Of a stretch of 64,000 nt of DNA, positions 52,817-64,000 are shown in pieces. Each line of letters starts with the position of its first letter. Within the stretch, counting starts at the first letter, position 1. Below the pieces are notes generated by a model. The model saw nothing but the letters and a program-made list of their open reading frames with translations. It was not told where the DNA came from and ran no database searches. The DNA is from Xylocopa sonorina (Eukaryota > Arthropoda > Insecta > Hymenoptera > Apidae): contig NW_027490091.1 of the NCBI RefSeq assembly GCF_050948175.1, positions 4,402,001 through 4,466,000 of the forward strand, written 5' to 3'. A program made the position numbers and the translations under genes.

Positions 52817-53509
52817 TGGAAATAGCGTTTGCAGATGTCTACGTATCGTAGCATTAGTGCTCTAATGCTTCTCAAAACGCGACATCGTTTCTCATTTCTA
52901 TGTTTCATGATAGTATATAATATTCATTGCGTAGTGTGATGTATATCTCGCATACACTTGAAATGAATCTAAATGCGACACTTCCTTGGTAGGAAATAGC
53001 GTTTGCAGATGTCTACGTATCGAAGCAATAGAATTCTAATGCTTCATAAATCGCCATATCGCATCTCATCTCTATGTTTCATGATAAGATATAATATTCA
53101 TTACGAAGTGTCATGTATACCTCGTACTCACTTCAAAAGAATGTAAATGCGACACTTCCTTGCTTGGAAATAGCGTTTGGAGATGTCTACGTATCGAAAC
53201 AATAGTATTTTAATGCTTCTTAAATCGTCATGTCGCATCTCATATCTACGTTTCCGGATAAGATATAATAATCATTGCGAAGTGTCATGTATACCTCGTG
53301 TTCCTTTCAAAAGAATGTAAATGCTACACATCCTTGCTACGAAGTAGCGTTTGCAGATGTCAACGTATCGAAGCAATAGAGTTCTAATGCTTCTCAAATC
53401 GCCATATCGCATCTCGTTTCTATGTTTCATGATAAGATATAATATTCAATGTGCAGTGTTATGTATACCTCGTACTCACTTCAAAAGAATGTAAATGCGA
53501 CACTTCCTT

Positions 53510-54380
53510 GCTAGGAAATAGCGTTTGCAGATGTCTACGTATCGTAGCATTAGTGCTCTAATGCTTCTCAAAACGCGACATCGTTGCTCATTTCTATGCT
53601 TCATGATAGTATATGATATTCATTGCGTAGTGTGATGTATATATCGCATACACTTCAAATGAATGTAAATGCGACACTTCCTTGCTAGGAAGTAGCGTTT
53701 GCAGATGTCTACGTATCGAACCAATAGGTTTCTAATGCTTCTTAAGTCGCCATATCGCCTCTCATTTCTATGTTTCATGATAAGATATAATATTCATTGT
53801 GCAGTGTTATGTATATCTCGTCTATACTTCAAATGAATGTAGATGCGACACTTCCTTGCTAGGAAATTGGTTTTGCAGATGTCTACGTATCGAAGCAATA
53901 GAGTTCTAAAGCTTCTTAAATCGCGATATCGCATCACATTTCTATGTTTCATGATAAGATATCATATTCATTGTGCAGTGCTATGAATACCTCGTATTCA
54001 CCTCAAAAGAATATAAATGCTACACTTCCTAGCCTGTCTACGTATCGAAGCAATAGATTTCTAATGCTTCTTAAATCGTCATATCGCATCCCATTTCTAC
54101 GTTTCCTGATAAGATATAATATTCATTGCGAAGTGTCATGTGTACCTCGTATTCACTTCAAAAGAATGTAAATGCGACACTTCATTGCTAGGAAGTAGCG
54201 TTTTCAGATGTCTACGCATCGAACCAATAGATTTCTAATCCTTCTTAAATCGCCATATCGCATCTCATTTCTATGTTCCATGATAAGATATATTATTCAT
54301 TGAGCAGTGTTATGTATACCTCGCATACACTTCAAATGAATGTGAATGCGACAGTTCCTTGCTAGGAAATAGTGTTTGCA
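53510..54380 (+). repeat. 0.87-kb block, copy 1 (offset 3,725)
   Basis: The block matches 57,235-58,105, with shared TCGTTGCTCATTTC, TATATGATATTC, GAACCAATAGGTTTC and the CTTCCTAGCCTGTC short monomer. The same segment also occurs inside the later 2,069-bp units. Confidence 0.85.
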
Positions 54381-54481
54381 GATATCTACGTATCGAAGCA
54401 ATATAGTTCTAAAGCTTCTTAAATCGCGATATCGCATTTCATTTCTATGTTTCATGAAAAGATATAATGTTCATTGTGCAC

Positions 54482-57237
54482 TGTTATGTATACAACGTAT
54501 TCACCTCAAAAGCATGTAAATGCGACACTTCCTTGCTAGGAAATAGCGTTTGCAGATGTCTACGAATCGAAGCAATAGAGTTCTAATATAATGTGATGTA
54601 TACCTCGCACACACTTCAAATGAATGTACATGCGACACTTCCTTGGTAGGAAATAGCGTTTGCAGATGTCTACGTATCGAAGAAATAGAATTCTAATGCT
54701 TCATAAATCGCCATATCGCATCTCATCTCTATGTTTCATGATAAGATATAATATTCATTACGAAGTGTCACGTATACCTCGTACTCACTTCAAAAGAATG
54801 TAAATGCGACACTTCCTTGCTAGGAAATAGCGTTTGCAGATGTCCACGTATCGAAACAATAGAAATCTAATGCTTCATAAATCGCCATATCGCATCTCAT
54901 TTCTATGTATCATGATAAGATATAATATTCATTGTGCATTGTTATGTATACCTCGTATTCACCTCAAAAGTATGTAAATGCGACACTTCCTTGCTAGGAA
55001 ATAGCGTTTGCAGATGTCTAAGTACCGAAGCAATAGACTTCTAATGCTTCATAATTCGCCATATTGCATCTCATTTCTATGTTTCATGTTAAGATATAGT
55101 ATTCATTGCGAAGTGTCATGTATACCTCGTATTCCTTTCAAAAGAATGTAAATGTGACACTTCCTTGCTAGGAAGTAGAGCTTGCAGATGTCTACGTATC
55201 GAAGCAATAGAGTTCTAATGCTTCTTAAATCGCTATATCGCTACTCATTACTATGATTCATGAAAATATATAATATTCATTGCGAAGTGTCATGTATACC
55301 TCGCATACACTTCAAACGAATGTGAGTGCGACAGTTCCTTGCTAGGAAATAGAGTTTGCAGATATTTACGTATCGAAGCAATAGAGTTCTAAAGCTTCTT
55401 AAATCGTCATATCGCATCTCATTTCTATGTTTCATGACAAGATATAATATTCATTGCGAAGTGCCATGTATACCTCGTATTCCTTGCAAAAGAATGTTAA
55501 TGCGACACTTCCTTGCTAGGAAGTAGCGTTTGCAGATGTCTACGTATCGAACCAATAGGTTTCTAATGCTTCTTAAGTCGCCATATCGCCTCTCATTTCT
55601 ATGTTTCATGATAAGATATAATATTCATTGTGCAGTGTTATGTATATCTCGTCTATACTTCAAATGAATGTAAATGCGACACTTCCTTGCTAGGAAATTT
55701 GTTTTGCAGATGTCTACGTATCGAAGCAATAGAGTTCTAAAGCTTCTTAAATCGCGATATCGCATCACATTTCTATGTTTCATGATAAGATATCATATTC
55801 ATTGTGCAGTGCTATGAATACCTCGTATTCACCTCAAAAGAATATAAATGCTACACTTCCTAGCCTGTCTACGTATCGAAGCAATAGATTTCTAATGCTT
55901 CTTAAATCGTCATATCGCATACCATTTCTACGTTTCCTGATAAGATATAATATTCATTCGAAGTGTCATGTGTACCTCGTATTCACTTCAAAAGAATGTA
56001 AATGCGACACTTCATTGCTAGGAAGTATCGTTTTCAGATGTCTACGCATCGAACCAATAGATTTCTAATCCTTCTTAAATCGCCATATCGCATCTCATTT
56101 CTATGTTCCATGATAAGATATATTATTCATTGAGCAGTGTTATGTATACCTCGCATACACTTCAAATGAATGTGAATGCGACAGTTCCTTGCTAGGAAAA
56201 TGTGTTTGCAGATATCTACGTATCGAAGCAATAGATTTCTAATGCTTCTTAAATCTCCATATCGCATCCCATTTCTATGTTTTATGATAAGATATAATAT
56301 TCATTGTGCAGTGTCATGTATACCTCGTATTCACATGAGAAGAATGTAAATGCGACACTTCCTTGCTAGGAAATAGCGTTTGCAGATGTCTAAATGTCGA
56401 AGCAATGGAGTTCTGATGCTTCTTAAAACAGGATATCGCATCTCGTTTCTATGTTTCATGATAAGGTATAATATCCATAGCGAATTGTTATGAATACCTC
56501 GTATTCACTTCAAAAGAATGTAAATGCAACACTTCATTGCTAGGAAATAGCGTTTGCCGATGTCTACGTATCGTAGCAATGGAATTCTAATGCTTCTCAA
56601 AACGCGATATCGCATCACATTTCTATGTCTCCTGATAAGATATAATATTCATTGCGAAGTGTCATGAATACCTCGCATACACTTCAAATGAATGTGAATG
56701 CGACAGTTCCTTGCTAGGAAATAGTGTTTGCAGATATCTACGTATCGAAGCAATATAGTTCTAAAGCTTCTTAAATCGCGATATCGCATTTCATTTCTAT
56801 GTTTCATGAAAAGATATAATGTTCATTGTGCAGTGTTGTGAATACCTCGTATTCACTTTAAAAGAATGTAAATGCGACACTTCCTTGCTTGGAAATAGCG
56901 CTTGCAGATGTCTACGTATCAAAGCAATAGTATTCTAAAGCTTCTTAAATAGTCATATCGCATCCCATATCTACGTTTCATGACAAGGTATAATATTCAT
57001 TGCGAAGTGTCATTTATACCTCGTTCTCCTTTCAAAAGAATGTAAATGCTACACTACCTTGCTTGGAAATAGCGTTTGCAGATGTCTACGTATCGTAGCA
57101 ATAGTTTTCTAATCCTTCTCAAATCGTCATATCGCATCTCATATCTACGTTTCATGATATGATATAATATTCATTGCGATGTGTCATGCATACCTCGTAT
57201 TCCTTTCAAAAGAATGTAACTGCGACACTTCCTTGCT
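54482..57237 (+). repeat. 2.76-kb block, copy 2
   Basis: Second copy of the block at 50,061. At its right end the sequence switches to match about 53,510 onward instead of 52,817 onward, at a point inside the conserved GCGACACTTCC-TTGCT region. This is a clear recombination joint. Confidence 0.9.
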
Positions 57238-58105
57238 AGGAAATAGCGTTTGCAGATGTCTACGTATCGTAGCATTAGTGCTCTAATGCTTCTCAAAACG
57301 CGACATCGTTGCTCATTTCTATGCTTCATGATAGTATATGATATTCATTGCGTAGTGTGATGTATATATCGCATACACTTCAAATGAATGTAAATGCGAC
57401 ACTTCCTTGCTAGGAAGTAGCGTTTGCAGATGTCTACGTATCGAACCAATAGGTTTCTAATGCTTCTTAAGTCGCCATATCGCCTCTCATTTCTATGTTT
57501 CATGATAAGATATAATATTCATTGTGCAGTGTTATGTATATCTCGTCTATACTTCAAATGAATGTAGATGCGACACTTCCTTGCTAGGAAATTGGTTTTG
57601 CAGATGTCTACGTATCGAAGCAATAGAGTTCTAAAGCTTCTTAAATCGCGATATCGCATCACATTTCTATGTTTCATGATAAGATATCATATTCATTGTG
57701 CAGTGCTATGAATACCTCGTATTCACCTCAAAAGAATATAAATGCTACACTTCCTAGCCTGTCTACGTATCGAAGCAATAGATTTCTAATGCTTCTTAAA
57801 TCGTCATATCGCATCCCATTTCTACGTTTCCTGATAAGATATAATATTCATTGCGAAGTGTCATGTGTACCTCGTATTCACTTCAAAAGAATGTAAATGC
57901 GACACTTCATTGCTAGGAAGTAGCGTTTTCAGATGTCTACGCATCGAACCAATAGATTTCTAATCCTTCTTAAATCGCCATATCGCATCTCATTTCTATG
58001 TTCCATGATAAGATATATTATTCATTGAGCAGTGTTATGTATACCTCGCATACACTTCAAATGAATGTGAATGCGACAGTTCCTTGCTAGGAAATAGTGT
58101 TTGCA
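57235..58105 (+). repeat. 0.87-kb block, copy 2
   Basis: Copy of 53,510-54,380. At about 58,105 the best match changes to 51,790 onward (offset 6,316), so this block is a bridge between two recombination joints. Confidence 0.85.
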
Positions 58106-58726
58106 GATATCTACGTATCGAAGCAATAGATTTCTAATGCTTCTTAAATCTCCATATCGCATCCCATTTCTATGTTTTATGATAAGATATAATATTCATT
58201 GTGCAGTGTCATGTATACCTCGTATTCACATGAGAAGAATGTAAATGCGACACTTCCTTGCTAGGAAATAGCGTTTGCAGATGTCTAAATGTCGAAGCAA
58301 TGGAGTTCTGATGCTTCTTAAAACAGGATATCGCATCTCGTTTCTATGTTTCATGATAAGGTATAATATCCATAGCGAATTGTTATGAATACCTCGTATT
58401 CACTTCAAAAGAATGTAAATGCAACACTTCATTGCTAGGAAATAGCGTTTGCCGATGTCTACGTATCGTAGCAATGGAATTCTAATGCTTCTCAAAACGC
58501 GATATCGCATCACATTTCTATGTCTCCTGATAAGATATAATATTCATTGCGAAGTGTCATGAATACCTCGCATACACTTCAAATGAATGTGAATGCGACA
58601 GTTCCTTGCTAGGAAATAGTGTTTGCAGATATCTACGTATCGAAGCAATATAGTTCTAAAGCTTCTTAAATCGCGATATCGCATTTCATTTCTATGTTTC
58701 ATGAAAAGATATAATGTTCATTGTGC

Positions 58727-60795
58727 AGTGTTGTGAATACCTCGTATTCACTTTAAAAGAATGTAAATGCGACACTTCCTTGCTTGGAAATAGCGCTTGC
58801 AGATGTCTACGTATCAAAGCAATAGTATTCTAAAGCTTCTTAAATAGTCATATCGCATCCCATATCTACGTTTCATGACAAGGTATAATATTCATTGCGA
58901 AGTGTCATTTATACCTCGTTCTCCTTTCAAAAGAATGTAAATGCTACACTACCTTGCTTGGAAATAGCGTTTGCAGATGTCTACGTATCGTAGCAATAGT
59001 TTTCTAATCCTTCTCAAATCGTCATATCGCATCTCATATCTACGTTTCATGATATGATATAATATTCATTGCGATGTGTCATGCATACCTCGTATTCCTT
59101 TCAAAAGAATGTAACTGCGACACTTCCTTGCTTGGAAATAGCGTTTGCAGATGTCTACGTATCGTAGCATTAGTGCTCTAATGCTTCTCAAAACGCGACA
59201 TCGTTTCTCATTTCTATGTTTCATGATAGTATATAATATTCATTGCGTAGTGTGATGTATATCTCGCATACACTTGAAATGAATCTAAATGCGACACTTC
59301 CTTGGTAGGAAATAGCGTTTGCAGATGTCTACGTATCGAAGCAATAGAATTCTAATGCTTCATAAATCGCCATATCGCATCTCATCTCTATGTTTCATGA
59401 TAAGATATAATATTCATTATGAAGTGTCATGTATACCTCGTACTCACTTCAAAAGAATGTAAATGCGACACTTCCTTGCTTGGAAATAGCGTTTGGAGAT
59501 GTCTACGTATCGAAACAATAGTATTTTAATGCTTCTTAAATCGTCATGTCGCATCTCATATCTACGTTTCCGGATAAGATATAATAATCATTGCGAAGTG
59601 TCATGTATACCTCGTGTTCCTTTCAAAAGAATGTAAATGCTACACATCCTTGCTACGAAGTAGCGTTTGCAGATGTCAACGTATCGAAGCAATAGAGTTC
59701 TAATGCTTCTCAAATCGCCATATCGCATCTCGTTTCTATGTTTCATGATAAGATATAATATTCAATGTGCAGTGTTATGTATACCTCGTACTCACTTCAA
59801 AAGAATGTAAATGCGACACTTCCTTGCTAGGAAATAGCGTTTGCAGATGTCTACGTATCGTAGCATTAGTGCTCTAATGCTTCTCAAAACGCGACATCGT
59901 TGCTCATTTCTATGCTTCATGATAGTATATGATATTCATTGCGTAGTGTGATGTATATATCGCATACACTTCAAATGAATGTAAATGCGACACTTCCTTG
60001 CTAGGAAGTAGCGTTTGCAGATGTCTACGTATCGAACCAATAGGTTTCTAATGCTTCTTAAGTCGCCATATCGCCTCTCATTTCTATGTTTCATGATAAG
60101 ATATAATATTCATTGTGCAGTGTTATGTATATCTCGTCTATACTTCAAATGAATGTAGATGCGACACTTCCTTGCTAGGAAATTGGTTTTGCAGATGTCT
60201 ACGTATCGAAGCAATAGAGTTCTAAAGCTTCTTAAATCGCGATATCGCATCACATTTCTATGTTTCATGATAAGATATCATATTCATTGTGCAGTGCTAT
60301 GAATACCTCGTATTCACCTCAAAAGAATATAAATGCTACACTTCCTAGCCTGTCTACGTATCGAAGCAATAGATTTCTAATGCTTCTTAAATCGTCATAT
60401 CGCATCCCATTTCTACGTTTCCTGATAAGATATAATATTCATTGCGAAGTGTCATGTGTACCTCGTATTCACTTCAAAAGAATGTAAATGCGACACTTCA
60501 TTGCTAGGAAGTAGCGTTTTCAGATGTCTACGCATCGAACCAATAGATTTCTAATCCTTCTTAAATCGCCATATCGCATCTCATTTCTATGTTCCATGAT
60601 AAGATATATTATTCATTGAGCAGTGTTATGTATACCTCGCATACACTTCAAATGAATGTGAATGCGACAGTTCCTTGCTAGGAAATAGTGTTTGCAGATA
60701 TCTACGTATCGAAGCAATATAGTTCTAAAGCTTCTTAAATCGCGATATCGCATTTCATTTCTATGTTTCATGAAAAGATATAATGTTCATTGTGC
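58727..60795 (+). repeat. 2,069-bp higher-order unit, copy 1
   Basis: The marker AGTGTTGTGA occurs at 58,727, 60,796 and 62,865, exactly 2,069 bases apart. The unit is 12 monomers with internal deletions (12 x 174 = 2,088). It includes the CTTCCTAGCCTGTC short monomer. It carries ATTATGAAGTGTC (about 59,417) where the older copy near 53,100 has ATTACGAAGTGTC, so the change predates the tandem amplification. Confidence 0.92.
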
Positions 60796-62864
60796 AGTGT
60801 TGTGAATACCTCGTATTCACTTTAAAAGAATGTAAATGCGACACTTCCTTGCTTGGAAATAGCGCTTGCAGATGTCTACGTATCAAAGCAATAGTATTCT
60901 AAAGCTTCTTAAATAGTCATATCGCATCCCATATCTACGTTTCATGACAAGGTATAATATTCATTGCGAAGTGTCATTTATACCTCGTTCTCCTTTCAAA
61001 AGAATGTAAATGCTACACTACCTTGCTTGGAAATAGCGTTTGCAGATGTCTACGTATCGTAGCAATAGTTTTCTAATCCTTCTCAAATCGTCATATCGCA
61101 TCTCATATCTACGTTTCATGATATGATATAATATTCATTGCGATGTGTCATGCATACCTCGTATTCCTTTCAAAAGAATGTAACTGCGACACTTCCTTGC
61201 TTGGAAATAGCGTTTGCAGATGTCTACGTATCGTAGCATTAGTGCTCTAATGCTTCTCAAAACGCGACATCGTTTCTCATTTCTATGTTTCATGATAGTA
61301 TATAATATTCATTGCGTAGTGTGATGTATATCTCGCATACACTTGAAATGAATCTAAATGCGACACTTCCTTGGTAGGAAATAGCGTTTGCAGATGTCTA
61401 CGTATCGAAGCAATAGAATTCTAATGCTTCATAAATCGCCATATCGCATCTCATCTCTATGTTTCATGATAAGATATAATATTCATTATGAAGTGTCATG
61501 TATACCTCGTACTCACTTCAAAAGAATGTAAATGCGACACTTCCTTGCTTGGAAATAGCGTTTGGAGATGTCTACGTATCGAAACAATAGTATTTTAATG
61601 CTTCTTAAATCGTCATGTCGCATCTCATATCTACGTTTCCGGATAAGATATAATAATCATTGCGAAGTGTCATGTATACCTCGTGTTCCTTTCAAAAGAA
61701 TGTAAATGCTACACATCCTTGCTACGAAGTAGCGTTTGCAGATGTCAACGTATCGAAGCAATAGAGTTCTAATGCTTCTCAAATCGCCATATCGCATCTC
61801 GTTTCTATGTTTCATGATAAGATATAATATTCAATGTGCAGTGTTATGTATACCTCGTACTCACTTCAAAAGAATGTAAATGCGACACTTCCTTGCTAGG
61901 AAATAGCGTTTGCAGATGTCTACGTATCGTAGCATTAGTGCTCTAATGCTTCTCAAAACGCGACATCGTTGCTCATTTCTATGCTTCATGATAGTATATG
62001 ATATTCATTGCGTAGTGTGATGTATATATCGCATACACTTCAAATGAATGTAAATGCGACACTTCCTTGCTAGGAAGTAGCGTTTGCAGATGTCTACGTA
62101 TCGAACCAATAGGTTTCTAATGCTTCTTAAGTCGCCATATCGCCTCTCATTTCTATGTTTCATGATAAGATATAATATTCATTGTGCAGTGTTATGTATA
62201 TCTCGTCTATACTTCAAATGAATGTAGATGCGACACTTCCTTGCTAGGAAATTGGTTTTGCAGATGTCTACGTATCGAAGCAATAGAGTTCTAAAGCTTC
62301 TTAAATCGCGATATCGCATCACATTTCTATGTTTCATGATAAGATATCATATTCATTGTGCAGTGCTATGAATACCTCGTATTCACCTCAAAAGAATATA
62401 AATGCTACACTTCCTAGCCTGTCTACGTATCGAAGCAATAGATTTCTAATGCTTCTTAAATCGTCATATCGCATCCCATTTCTACGTTTCCTGATAAGAT
62501 ATAATATTCATTGCGAAGTGTCATGTGTACCTCGTATTCACTTCAAAAGAATGTAAATGCGACACTTCATTGCTAGGAAGTAGCGTTTTCAGATGTCTAC
62601 GCATCGAACCAATAGATTTCTAATCCTTCTTAAATCGCCATATCGCATCTCATTTCTATGTTCCATGATAAGATATATTATTCATTGAGCAGTGTTATGT
62701 ATACCTCGCATACACTTCAAATGAATGTGAATGCGACAGTTCCTTGCTAGGAAATAGTGTTTGCAGATATCTACGTATCGAAGCAATATAGTTCTAAAGC
62801 TTCTTAAATCGCGATATCGCATTTCATTTCTATGTTTCATGAAAAGATATAATGTTCATTGTGC
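60796..62864 (+). repeat. 2,069-bp higher-order unit, copy 2
   Basis: Direct tandem copy with the same derived ATTATGAAG variant. No difference from copy 1 was seen in the lines compared. Confidence 0.92.
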
Positions 62865-63260
62865 AGTGTTGTGAATACCTCGTATTCACTTTAAAAGAAT
62901 GTAAATGCGACACTTCCTTGCTTGGAAATAGCGCTTGCAGATGTCTACGTATCAAAGCAATAGCATTCTAAAGCTTCTTAAATAGTCATATCGCATCCCA
63001 TATCTACGTTTCATGACAAGGTATAATATTCATTGCGAAGTGTCATTTATACCTCGTTCTCCTTTCAAAAGAATGTAAATGCTACACTACCTTGCTTGGA
63101 AATAGCGTTTGCAGATGTCTACGTATCGTAGCAATAGTTTTCTAATCCTTCTCAAATCGTCATATCGCATCTCATATCTACGTTTCATGATATGATATAA
63201 TATTCATTGCGATGTGTCATGCATACCTCGTATTCCTTTCAAAAGAATGTAACTGCGACA
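62865..63260 (+). repeat. 2,069-bp higher-order unit, partial copy 3
   Basis: The first roughly 400 bp of the unit, then a switch to unrelated monomers at CTTGCTGGGAAATAG near 63,266. It has at least one difference: AGCATTCTAAAGC near 62,963 against AGTATTCTAAAGC in the earlier copies. Confidence 0.88.
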
Positions 63261-64000
63261 CTTCCTTGCTGGGAAATAGCGTTTGCAGATGTCTACGTAT
63301 CGAAGCAATAGTGTTGTAATGCTTCTTAGATCGCGATATCGCATCTCATTTCTATGTTTCATGATAAGATATAATATTCATTGTGCAGTGTTATGTATAC
63401 CTCGTATTCACTTTCAAAAGAATGTAACTGCGACACTTCCTTGCTGGGAAATAGCGTTTGCAGATGTCTACGTATCGAAGCAATAGTGTTCTAATGCTTC
63501 TTAAATCGCGATATCGCATCTCATTTCTATGTTTCATGATAAGATATAATTTTCATTACGATGTGTCATGTATACCTCGTATTCACTTCAAAAGAATGTA
63601 AATGCTACAATTCCTTGCTAGGAAATAGCGTTTGCAGATGTCTACGTATCGAAGCAATAGAATTCTAATGCTTCTTAAATCGTCATATCGCATCTCATTT
63701 CCATGTTTCGTGATAAGAAATAATATTCATTTCGAAGTGTCATGTATACCTCGTATTTCTTTCAAAAGAATGTAAATGCGACACTTCCTTGCTAGGAAGT
63801 AGCGCTTGCAGATGTCTTGGTATCGAACCAATAGATTTCTAATGCTTCTTATATCGCCCTATCGCATCTCATTTCTATGTTTCTTGATAAGATATAATAT
63901 TCATTGTGCAGTGTTATGTATATCTCGTCTATACTTCAAATGAATGTAAATGCGACACTTCCATGCTAGGAAATAGCGTTTGCAGATGTCTACGTTTCGT

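Larger units (their letters stand above)
46121..64000 (+). repeat. 174-bp satellite array, forward orientation
   Basis: Forward monomers run to the end of the window. Conserved and variable blocks are as in the 10-37 kb array, including the same three spacer types. Two kinds of short monomer recur: TTCTAATATAATGTGATG (50,161 and 54,582) and CTTCCTAGCCTGTCTACG (near 51,436, 54,026, 55,857, 57,751, 60,342 and 62,411). From about 50 kb the array is built from large duplicated blocks, listed separately. No gene is seen; the repeated 75- and 97-residue open frames are satellite translations spanning a short monomer. Confidence 0.95.

Noticed and set aside
51354..62556. Six nearly identical 75- and 97-residue open frames as a gene family
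   Set aside because: Each spans the same short satellite monomer inside a higher-order unit. The copies are repeat copies, not genes.
1..64000. CRISPR array or other prokaryotic repeat system
   Set aside because: Repeats are contiguous 174-bp monomers without unique spacers, and there are no cas genes. The intron-bearing relic and LTRs indicate a eukaryote.
1..64000. Telomeric repeats (TTAGG or similar), rRNA or tRNA genes
   Set aside because: No run of telomere repeats and no recognisable rRNA or tRNA sequence was seen. The TGGCGCCC sites are primer-binding sites, not tRNA genes.

Overview
This window is eukaryotic satellite DNA, not a gene-dense region. About 59 of the 64 kb is one tandem repeat with a 174-bp monomer, roughly 335 copies. 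It is AT-rich, highly variable and organised in local higher-order repeats. The few non-satellite segments contain LTR-retroelement-like ends with a tRNA-Lys-type primer-binding site, and a small multi-exon gene relic with short GT-AG introns. Together these suggest an arthropod, most likely an insect, with the window in or near a centromere or pericentromere. I cannot name the species from the sequence.

Layout. (1) Bases 1-9,882: satellite in reverse orientation, taking as forward the strand that reads GCGACACTTCC. (2) Bases 9,883-10,243: a GC-rich solo-LTR-like insertion exactly at an orientation switch. (3) Bases 10,244 to about 36,800: forward satellite. It includes a 2,610-bp (15-monomer) unit duplicated head to tail with no difference seen, a related third copy, a tandem 4-mer, and a dispersed family marked by a shared 12-bp deletion. 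(4) About 36,800-38,868: progressively degenerate forward satellite. (5) 38,869 to about 43,240: the only substantial non-satellite island. It holds a 595-bp LTR with a primer-binding site, AT-rich unique DNA, a degenerate multi-exon gene fragment resembling ZIP3/RNF212-type meiotic RING proteins (tentative), a second diverged LTR end with a primer-binding site, and more AT-rich DNA. (6) About 43,243-43,960: divergent satellite of about 179-bp period, reverse orientation. (7) 43,961-46,118: ordinary reverse satellite. (8) 46,121-64,000: forward satellite, joined to the previous block with no spacer. It contains the most complex higher-order structure, including 2,069-bp units in tandem.

There is no convincing intact protein-coding gene. 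The many short open frames are translations of the satellite. Because 174 is a multiple of three, frames persist from one monomer to the next and the same peptides recur. The main biological interest is structural: alternating array orientation, a retroelement at one switch, recent homogenisation waves beside old degenerate edges, a monomer rich in short dyad symmetries, and an apparent meiotic-gene relic embedded in the satellite.
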